DNA from: Verrucomicrobiales bacterium
GTDB taxonomy: Bacteria; Verrucomicrobiota; Verrucomicrobiia; Verrucomicrobiales; DEV007
DNA length: 40,147 nucleotides
Assembly (NCBI GenBank): GCA_028280355.1
Contig: JANQMB010000116.1
Coordinates: 1 to 40,147 of the forward strand
Reading direction: 5' to 3'
The notes beneath the pieces are model-generated. The model was given only the letters and a program-made list of their open reading frames with translations, searched no databases and was not told the origin of the DNA. Each line of letters starts with the position of its first letter. Position 1 is the first letter of the stretch. Below are positions 24,062 to 27,741 of the stretch, piece after piece. Both the position numbers and the translations under genes were made by a program.

Positions 24062-24095
24062 CCGGGCGCCCACGGCCATCGCCGCGGGCGCCCGG
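24062..24095 (-). other. 10-bp GC hairpin between the frameshifted gene and the Ntn-hydrolase gene
   Basis: CCGGGCGCCC at 24062-24071 pairs perfectly with GGGCGCCCGG at 24086-24095 around a 14-nt loop. There is no T tract after it in the minus direction. It may slow or attenuate transcription, or protect the upstream transcript end. Confidence 0.5.
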
Positions 24096-24109
24096 CGGTT
24101 GGTCACACT

Positions 24110-24807
24110 TCAATCCAGGAACGCCACATGTCGCATGGTACGGCTCTGGTGTTCGGTGTTCATGAGCACCTCGTGCCACCCGTGCAACCGGATCGTCCTG
24201 TGGTCTGGGTGCCGGATCGCACCTCTCGCGTAGACCGTGGCGCCGCGGACCATCAGCTGCCAGTTCCAGGCCTTGGCCTCGCGCCGGCGGGCGATGATCT
24301 CCTTGCGGCGCCTCTCCGAAACGCCGCGCGGGTAGCGGTCGCACACATAGACACGCTCGCCGCCAGAGCGGTAGAGCTCCTCGACGATGTGCGGCTTGCA
24401 CCGAGGCCAGCCCTCGCCTGCGCGTCGATCACGGATGCCGGCTTCAGCGACTCCATCGCGCCGGCCACGGTCGACACCGCGCCAGGCACAGCGGCGACGA
24501 ACCACTCTCTCTCGTCGTGCCCGCACAGGAAACGGTCGATATCCGAATACTCGTCCCGGCGCGCCATCAGCAGGAGGTGGCGGTCCTTCGGCCTCGACTG
24601 CAGTACGGTGAACTCGGCGCGGTCTTCGATCGCCTCGGGGACGGTCAAGACGAACCGGTCACCGTCTCGCAGATGTTCGACATCGAGGGAGTAGTCGCCC
24701 GGTGGGTTCCACCAGAGGGCGCGGCCGCCGGAGGGTGGCTGTGGCCTACGGATCGTGATCCGGGCACCCATCTGATCGAAGTGCCTCTCGATCGCATGGG
24801 TATTCAT
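24110..24807 (-). pseudogene. Conserved hypothetical protein of tRNA-array loci, frameshifted
   Basis: Start ATG 24807 (MNTHAIERHF), first protein gene after the array, with AAGAGAAG before it as a ribosome binding site. Frame 1 encodes a coherent N-terminal domain with QSRPKDRHLLLMARR and DRFLCGHDEREWFVAAVP up to about VIDAQARAG. Near 24400 coding continues in the -1 frame: WPRCKPHIVEELYRSGGERVYVCDRYP, then IRHPDHRTIRLHGWHEVLMNTE and a terminal RHVAFLD. Both parts look like pieces of one protein of about 230 residues. I recall longer relatives near RNA-repair genes, in which case some residues may also be missing at the junction. One deleted base, a sequencing error or recoding could explain it. 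Function unknown; no catalytic motif recognised. Confidence 0.65.
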
Positions 24808-24917
24808 TTTGTCTTCTCTTGTGTTGTTCTGGGGGTTTGGAGATCGTGTCGGGGGGCTCGCGGCCCCGGGGCGACGCGGCGCCGACGGACAAGTTGCCGC
24901 GCCGCCCCTATCGAAAC

Positions 24918-24991
24918 TGGCTCCCGGGGATGGACTCGCACCATCATCGCCGGCTTCAAAGGCCGGAGTCCTGCTGTTAGACGACCCGGGA
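24918..24991 (-). tRNA. tRNA-Gln (anticodon TTG)
   Basis: Acceptor TCCCGGG/CCCGGGA 7/7, discriminator G, encoded CCA. Anticodon arm CCGGC-CTTTGAA-GCCGG. T arm GATGG-TGCGAGT-CCATC with G55. D loop carries A-G instead of G-G at 18-19. G73 agrees with Gln identity. Last gene of the array proper. Confidence 0.9.
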
Positions 24992-24999
24992 ATCGGAAC

Positions 25000-25035
25000 T
25001 GGCACCCCTGCCGGGGCCTATCCCGCCTTACGGCG
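25000..25035 (-). pseudogene. 3' fragment of a tRNA-Glu-like gene
   Basis: The last 28 nt, including CAGGGGT-G-CCA and the T-arm remnant, nearly duplicate the 3' end of the tRNA-Glu gene at 25127. No anticodon or D arm precedes it. It is a remnant of duplication or recombination. Confidence 0.6.
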
Positions 25036-25126
25036 AGCTCTACGGTCGGGCTCCGCCTCAGGGGGGCCGCTTCGCGGCAGGCAGTGCACCCTGCGGGTGC
25101 TCGCACCGCCAGCGCTGCCAAAGGAT

Positions 25127-25202
25127 TGGCACCCCTGCCGGGGCTTATCCCGGTTTTCCAGCTTGAAAGGCTGGCGTCCTACGTTCCATAGACGACAGGG
25201 GC
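25127..25202 (-). tRNA. tRNA-Glu (anticodon TTC)
   Basis: Acceptor GCCCCTG/CAGGGGT 7/7 with G1:U72 wobble, discriminator G, CCA. Anticodon arm CCAGC-CTTTCAA-GCTGG. D loop has GG. The T arm is CCGGG-ATAAGC-CCCGG, with a six-base loop that lacks TTCRA. G73 agrees with Glu identity. Confidence 0.85.
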
Positions 25203-25218
25203 ATGCGGGCAAAGGCGA

Positions 25219-25308
25219 TGGCGGAGCCCTGTGGACTTGCACCACACTGTGAAAACAGAGCCGATCGCTTAGCAGGCGACGCCGGCACACTTGTCCGGTT
25301 AGGGCTCC
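25219..25308 (-). tRNA. tRNA-Ser (anticodon GCT)
   Basis: Class II, 90 nt. Acceptor GGAGCCC/GGGCTCC 7/7, discriminator G, CCA. Anticodon arm GTCGC-CTGCTAA-GCGAT. Long variable arm with CTGT/ACAG stem. T arm TGTGG-TGCAAGT-CCACA with G55; D loop contains AAG. Confidence 0.88.
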
Positions 25309-25319
25309 GGAAAAAATAT

Positions 25320-25345
25320 TGGTGCTCCTGGCAGACTGCCCGGCC
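25320..25345 (-). pseudogene. 3' fragment of a tRNA-Arg-like gene
   Basis: Only the terminal CTGCCAGGAGC-A-CCA, identical to the 3' end of the tRNA-Arg(TCG) gene 65 nt away, remains. The sequence upstream does not fold as a tRNA. Remnant of a duplication. Confidence 0.55.
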
Positions 25346-25384
25346 GCAATCGCGGCACCCATTCCTGCGAAGCGAGACCGCCCC

Positions 25385-25461
25385 TGGTGCTCCTGGCAGG
25401 ATTCGAACCTGCAACCTCTGGGTTCGAAGCCCAGCGCTCTGCTCCGTTGAGCTACAGGAGC
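25385..25461 (-). tRNA. tRNA-Arg (anticodon TCG)
   Basis: Acceptor GCTCCTG/CAGGAGC 7/7, discriminator A, CCA. D arm GCTC-AACGGAGCA-GAGC with G18-G19. Anticodon arm CTGGG-CTTCGAA-CCCAG. T arm GCAGG-TTCGAAT-CCTGC, fully canonical U55. It shares 3' flank and most of its body with the Arg(TCT) gene at 25596. Confidence 0.93.
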
Positions 25462-25469
25462 CATGAAAT

Positions 25470-25545
25470 TGGTACCCACGGCAGGACTTGCACCTGCAAC
25501 CTCCGGTTTCTGAGACCGGCGCCTCTGCTGTTGGGCTACGTGGGC
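25470..25545 (-). tRNA. tRNA with CAG (Leu) anticodon on a class I scaffold
   Basis: Acceptor GCCCACG/CGTGGGT 7/7 with G1:U72, discriminator A, CCA. Anticodon arm CCGGT-CTCAGAA-ACCGG. Variable loop is only AGGTT, whereas bacterial tRNA-Leu has a long variable arm. T arm GCAGG-TGCAAGT-CCTGC, D loop with CAGCAG. The body resembles the adjacent Arg genes, so charging with Leu is uncertain. Confidence 0.82.
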
Positions 25546-25595
25546 GTAAAGAGTTTGCTAGTTTCCAGTGTCCGGTTTTCAGGCGAGACCGCCCC

Positions 25596-25672
25596 TGGAG
25601 CTCCTGGCAGGATTCGAACCTGCAACCTCTGAGTTAGAAGCTCAGTGCTCTGCTCCGTTGAGCTACAGGAGC
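25596..25672 (-). tRNA. tRNA-Arg (anticodon TCT)
   Basis: Acceptor GCTCCTG/CAGGAGC 7/7, discriminator T, CCA. D arm identical to the Arg(TCG) gene with G18-G19. Anticodon arm CTGAG-CTTCTAA-CTCAG. T loop TTCGAAT. Near-duplicate of the gene at 25385, differing mainly in the anticodon arm and base 73. Confidence 0.92.
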
Positions 25673-25684
25673 GGGTCCGAAAAC

Positions 25685-25760
25685 TGGTTCCTCCGGCCGG
25701 CGTCGCACCGGCATGGTCTCCTTTACGAGAGGAGTGCATTTCTTTCTCTGCCACAGAGGA
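25685..25760 (-). tRNA. tRNA-Thr (anticodon CGT)
   Basis: Acceptor TCCTCTG/CGGAGGA 7/7 with one wobble, discriminator A, CCA. Anticodon arm CTCCT-CTCGTAA-AGGAG. T arm GCCGG-TGCGACG-CCGGC with G55. D loop GAGAAAGAAA has AG, no GG. Confidence 0.87.
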
Positions 25761-25772
25761 TCTGTCCGAAAC

Positions 25773-25846
25773 TGGTGCGGCATCCCGGTTATGCTCCGGG
25801 GTCTCGGGCATGGCGTACCCGCATCCTGCTATTGGACGAATACCGC
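25773..25846 (-). tRNA. tRNA-Gly-like (anticodon GCC, C33)
   Basis: Acceptor GCGGTAT/ATGCCGC 7/7, discriminator A, CCA. D arm GTCC-AATAGCA-GGAT. Anticodon arm CGGGT-ACGCCAT-GCCCG: the anticodon GCC is preceded by C33 in place of the near-universal U33. T arm CCCGG-AGCATAA-CCGGG with A54-G55 and T58. One nt separates it from tRNA-Val. Confidence 0.8.
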
Positions 25847-25847
25847 A

Positions 25848-25921
25848 TGGTAGGGGCTGGAGGTAATGCTCCCCCGCTTCCTCTTTGTAAGAGAGGCGCT
25901 CTACTTTTAAACTAAGCCCCC
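25848..25921 (-). tRNA. tRNA-Val (anticodon TAC)
   Basis: Acceptor GGGGGCT/AGCCCCT 7/7 with G1:U72, discriminator A, CCA. D arm GTTT-AAAAGTA-GAGC. Anticodon arm CCTCT-CTTACAA-AGAGG. T arm GGGGG-AGCATTA-CCTCC with A54-G55-T58. Confidence 0.88.
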
Positions 25922-25927
25922 AGAAAA

Positions 25928-26140
25928 TGGTGGTCTGGCACCCCGGTGTTGACTCCGCTCCGTCCATGCAGGTACCGCTGCGCGGCCCCATGCAGCCACT
26001 TCGTGGCGAGGCATTGCCCCGGGGAGCCCGGTTTGACTGCCCGGCAGCGGAGCTGCGAACTCTAGAGCGAAGCCTCTCCGCAGGAGCCGCCGCAGGCGGC
26101 ACGAAGGCAGGCGTCCTTGCTGGTAGACGATTGACGCAAG
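25928..26140 (-). pseudogene. Broken tRNA gene: separated 5' and 3' halves
   Basis: A 5' half lies at about 26107-26140 (D arm GTCT-ACCAGCAAG-GAC and anticodon stem start CCTGC-CTT) and a 3' end with CCA at 25928-25960. About 150 nt of unrelated sequence with CGCCGCAGGCGGC hairpins separates them. The two acceptor strands do not pair, so these may come from different genes. The 5' half resembles the Gln/Glu scaffolds. Confidence 0.5.
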
Positions 26141-26149
26141 ATAAATGCA

Positions 26150-26223
26150 TGGAGACGCCGACAGGAATTGCACCTGCATCGGGTGGGTTGCAGCCACCTG
26201 CCTCGCTGTTCGGCCACGGCGTC
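26150..26223 (-). tRNA. tRNA-Cys (anticodon GCA)
   Basis: Acceptor GACGCCG/CGGCGTC 7/7, discriminator U as expected for Cys, CCA. Anticodon arm GGTGG-CTGCAAC-CCACC. T arm GCAGG-TGCAATT-CCTGT with G55. D loop GAACAGCGA has AG. Confidence 0.9.
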
Positions 26224-26228
26224 GTGAC

Positions 26229-26255
26229 ATGGCGATCCGATCGGGATTGCCCAAG
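26229..26255 (-). pseudogene. 3' fragment of a tRNA-like gene
   Basis: A CCA end preceded by TCGGATCG and a T-arm-like CCCGA remnant lies between Cys and His. No anticodon arm can be read. Low-confidence remnant. Confidence 0.35.
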
Positions 26256-26266
26256 TTTGGAAAAAC

Positions 26267-26343
26267 TGGTGGGGACAGCGGGATTCGCACCCGCACCGCG
26301 ACTTTCACAGAGTCGAATGCTCGCTCGTTACACCATGACCCCC
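26267..26343 (-). tRNA. tRNA-His (anticodon GTG)
   Basis: An extra 5' G at position -1 (26343) is present, the hallmark of His. Acceptor GGGGTCA/TGTCCCC pairs 6/7, discriminator A, CCA. Anticodon arm CGACT-CTGTGAA-AGTCG. T arm GCGGG-TGCGAAT-CCCGC with G55; D loop AACGAGCGA has AG. Confidence 0.9.
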
Positions 26344-26355
26344 ATCGTTAGAAAA

Positions 26356-26429
26356 TGGTTCCCCCGGTAGGTACTGCCCCTACTTCTGCGGTTTAAAAGA
26401 CCGCTGCATCACTAAAATGCTTCAAGGGA
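26356..26429 (-). tRNA. tRNA-Lys (anticodon TTT)
   Basis: Acceptor TCCCTTG/CGGGGGA 7/7 with two wobbles, discriminator A, CCA. Position 8 is A. D arm GCAT-TTTAGTG-ATGC. Anticodon arm GCGGT-CTTTTAA-ACCGC. T arm GTAGG-GGCAGTA-CCTAC with G54-G55-G58. Confidence 0.87.
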
Positions 26430-26437
26430 AGGGAAAC

Positions 26438-26511
26438 TGGCATCCGCGCCAGGACTTGCACCTGATCCTTCGCCTTCGCACGACGATATGCCTCTCTTAC
26501 ACCACGCGGAT
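26438..26511 (-). tRNA. tRNA-Arg (anticodon GCG)
   Basis: Acceptor ATCCGCG/CGCGGAT 7/7, discriminator G, CCA. Anticodon arm TCGTC-GTGCGAA-GGCGA. T arm TCAGG-TGCAAGT-CCTGG with G55; D loop AAGAGAG has AG. An encoded G34 anticodon for CGY is unusual, since bacteria normally use ACG edited to ICG. Confidence 0.83.
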
Positions 26512-26550
26512 ATCTCGGTTGCGCGGCTACGCCGCGCGAAAATCGGGACT

Positions 26551-26793
26551 CGGAGATCGAAGTTCGAGTCGCGTTTCCCCTCCTCCCAACTCCGATCTCC
26601 CAACTTTGCGGCCGCAGGCCGCAACAGGGTTGGCACCCCATGCCGGTTACGCTCCGGCTCCGGCTGCTCGACAGACAGCCATGCTACTATTACAACAATG
26701 GGGCAGGGTAAGCAGCCGATGGCTGTGGATATCGAAGTTGGAAGATGGGAGTTCGGGCTGTGTCATCAGCCGATTTCCGAACTTCGATCTCCG
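26551..26793. repeat. 16-nt inverted repeat and related hairpins flanking tRNA-Asp
   Basis: CGGAGATCGAAGTTCG at 26551-26566 is exactly inverted at 26778-26793. A second near-identical 17-nt direct repeat (GCGGCC-c/t-AGGCCGCAA) begins near 26608 and 26800, just before the CCA ends of Asp and Phe. The spacer at 26729-26793 can fold into one long hairpin. Confidence 0.65.
26631..26704 (-). tRNA. tRNA-Asp (anticodon GTC)
   Basis: Acceptor GCCCCAT/ATGGGGT 7/7 with G1:U72, discriminator G as expected for Asp, CCA. D loop AATAGTA. Anticodon arm GCTGT-CTGTCGA-GCAGC. T arm GCCGG-AGCGTAA-CCGGC with A54-G55-T58. Confidence 0.87.
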
Positions 26794-26820
26794 ACCTCAG
26801 CGGCCGTAGGCCGCAAGACC

Positions 26821-26894
26821 TGGTGGCCGCCGGGGAGTTGCACCCTGCCCTCCTGTTCTTCAGACAGGCGCTCTCCTACGTGAGCTACACGGCC
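26821..26894 (-). tRNA. tRNA-Phe (anticodon GAA)
   Basis: D arm GCTC-ACGTAGGA-GAGC and anticodon arm CCTGT-CTGAAGA-ACAGG are regular. T loop TGCAACT has G55. The acceptor GGCCGTG pairs 6/7, and the T-stem/acceptor junction seems one base short. Discriminator A and CCA are encoded. Confidence 0.8.
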
Positions 26895-26904
26895 ATCGAA
26901 AATC

Positions 26905-26978
26905 TGGTCGTCCCGCCTGGTTACGCTCCAAGGTCTGCCGTTTATCAGACGGCTGCTCTGCTATTGAGCTACGGGACA
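26905..26978 (-). tRNA. tRNA-Ile (anticodon GAT)
   Basis: Acceptor TGTCCCG/CGGGACG 7/7 with U1:G72 wobble, discriminator A, CCA. D arm GCTC-AATAGCA-GAGC. Anticodon arm GCCGT-CTGATAA-ACGGC. T arm CTTGG-AGCGTAA-CCAGG with A54-G55-T58. Confidence 0.87.
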
Positions 26979-26994
26979 ATCTGGGACTGGGAGT

Positions 26995-27126
26995 TGGCGG
27001 AGGCTGAGAGGACCGAACTCCCACAACCGGTAAGGTCATCACGGTTTGATCCCGCCTCCGGCGGGACACGGAACGCTCCGCATCGGGCTGTCAAGAGCGA
27101 TAAGCACGCCAGCCTTGCGAGCCTCC
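26995..27126 (-). pseudogene. Ser-like tRNA gene with inserted hairpin (132 nt)
   Basis: Acceptor GGAGGCT/AGCCTCC pairs 7/7 with G73 and CCA, and the T arm GGGAG-TTCGGTC-CTCTC is good. Between them are about 100 nt, including a CTTGACA loop that would read TGA (Ser) on a poorly paired stem, and a CCCGCC-tcc-GGCGGG hairpin. It may be a class II gene with an insertion, an intron-bearing gene, or a decayed one. Confidence 0.45.
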
Positions 27127-27134
27127 CTCGAAAA

Positions 27135-27209
27135 TGGCTCCCCAGCTTGGATTCGCACCAAGAACTCACGGACTAACAATCCGGCATGATCCTCTTTCAC
27201 CACCGGGGA
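27135..27209 (-). tRNA. tRNA-Asn (anticodon GTT)
   Basis: Acceptor TCCCCGG/CTGGGGA 7/7 with one wobble, discriminator G as expected for Asn, CCA. D arm GTGA-AAGAGGA-TCAT. Anticodon stem CCGGA/TCCGT pairs 4/5 around TTGTTAG. T arm CTTGG-TGCGAAT-CCAAG with G55. Confidence 0.86.
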
Positions 27210-27210
27210 T

Positions 27211-27300
27211 TGGTAGGTGCTGGTGGTAACGCTCCACTCGTCAGCTTCCGACTTTGTTTAACGACGACGGGTTTACAGGCCGCTAGCCGGAACAGCACCT
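27211..27300 (-). tRNA. D-armless tRNA-Tyr (anticodon GTA)
   Basis: Acceptor AGGTGCT/AGCACCT 7/7, discriminator A, CCA. Only about 10 nt (GTTCCGGCTA) separate acceptor and anticodon stems, so there is no D arm. Anticodon loop CTGTAAA on a stem with a C31-C39 mismatch. Long variable arm with CGTC/GACG stem, as in bacterial Tyr. T loop AGCGTTA (A54-G55-T58), stem 4/5. Confidence 0.75.
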
Positions 27301-27309
27301 TTAGGCAAA

Positions 27310-27380
27310 TGGACGCAGGCCCCGGTACCGCCCCGGGATTCCAGGGATATGAGCCCCAGATCAGGACTTCCTGGCCTGCA
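27310..27380 (-). tRNA. tRNA-Met (anticodon CAT), shortened D arm
   Basis: Acceptor TGCAGGC/GCCTGCG 7/7 with U1:G72, discriminator T, CCA. Anticodon arm TGGGG-CTCATAT-CCCTG. T arm CCCGG-GGCGGTA-CCGGG with G54-G55-G58. The D region is only 13 nt (GGAAGTCCTGATC). CAT could also be an Ile2 tRNA if lysidinylated. Confidence 0.78.
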
Positions 27381-27393
27381 ACGATGTCCAAGT

Positions 27394-27470
27394 TGGTAGC
27401 GACGACAGGACTCGCACCTGCTTTCTCGTGCTCCCAAGGCACGCGGTTCGGCTTCTTCACCCTCGTCACT
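27394..27470 (-). tRNA. tRNA-Pro (anticodon TGG)
   Basis: Acceptor AGTGACG/CGTCGCT 7/7 with one wobble, discriminator A, CCA. Anticodon arm CGTGC-CTTGGGA-GCACG. T arm GCAGG-TGCGAGT-CCTGT with G55. D stem is GGT/ACC around a loop with AAG. Confidence 0.87.
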
Positions 27471-27576
27471 GTGTTCGATCGGGCGACGGACGGCCAGACC
27501 GGTCCTCGTGCGTCCGGCGACATCATCGATGCCGCCGCGTCTCTCGGTTCTGGCGCCCCGTCGCCCTTTCTGAAAT

Positions 27577-27652
27577 TGGTGGAGGTGGCCGGTACTGCCC
27601 CGGATCCTGCTGCTTGCAAGGCAGCCGTGCTATCTTTTGACACCACACCCCC
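27577..27652 (-). tRNA. tRNA-Ala (anticodon TGC)
   Basis: Acceptor GGGGGTG/CACCTCC 7/7, and the single wobble is G3:U70, the universal Ala identity element. Discriminator A, CCA. Anticodon arm GCTGC-CTTGCAA-GCAGC. D arm GTGT-CAAAAGATA-GCAC. T loop GGCAGTA (G54-G55-G58), stem 4/5. Confidence 0.9.
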
Positions 27653-27655
27653 TGG

Positions 27656-27682
27656 TTCTCAGTGATCGGTGATCACTGAGAA
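27656..27682. other. 12-bp perfect hairpin between Trp-like and Ala tRNA genes
   Basis: TTCTCAGTGATC (27656-27667), a 3-nt loop, then its complement GATCACTGAGAA (27671-27682). There is no T tract, so intrinsic termination is unlikely; a processing stem or a protein site is possible. Confidence 0.7.
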
Positions 27683-27684
27683 AG

Positions 27685-27741
27685 TGGCATGCCGCCTAGG
27701 TGCTGCCCCTAGCCAGTCCGGCTTTGGAGACCCGACGGCAC
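27685..27741 (-). tRNA. D-armless tRNA-Trp-like gene (anticodon CCA), 57 nt
   Basis: Acceptor GTGCCGT/GCGGCAT pairs 7/7 with wobbles, discriminator G as expected for Trp, CCA. The anticodon stem CGGGT/GCCGG (4/5) with loop CTCCAAA starts directly after the acceptor, so the whole D arm is absent. T arm CTAGG-GGCAGCA-CCTAG is perfect with G54-G55-G58. First gene of the array. Confidence 0.65.

Noticed and set aside
24380-24420. Programmed -1 frameshift in the array-proximal gene
   Set aside because: No X-XXY-YYZ slippery heptamer or clear downstream pseudoknot is visible near the junction; kept as an unexplained frameshift.
24804-27665. Many 70-150 residue ORFs on both strands across the tRNA array
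   Set aside because: They run through tRNA genes, have biased composition and no ribosome binding sites or domains; they result from high GC and repeated tRNA arms.
24918-27741. CRISPR-like array because of regularly spaced similar words (for example ATTCGCA, GAGCTAC)
   Set aside because: The repeats are tRNA T and D arms in cloverleaf order with CCA ends; no cas genes, and spacing is one tRNA length.
24918-27741. The array as a graveyard of decaying tRNA pseudogenes
   Set aside because: Stems are paired, CCA and identity bases are kept, and elbow changes are coordinated. Only the listed fragments look decayed.
24918-27741. A prophage or integrative element carrying the array
   Set aside because: No integrase, structural phage gene or flanking attachment repeat is visible; flanks are ordinary chromosomal genes. 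Transfer remains possible but unsupported here.
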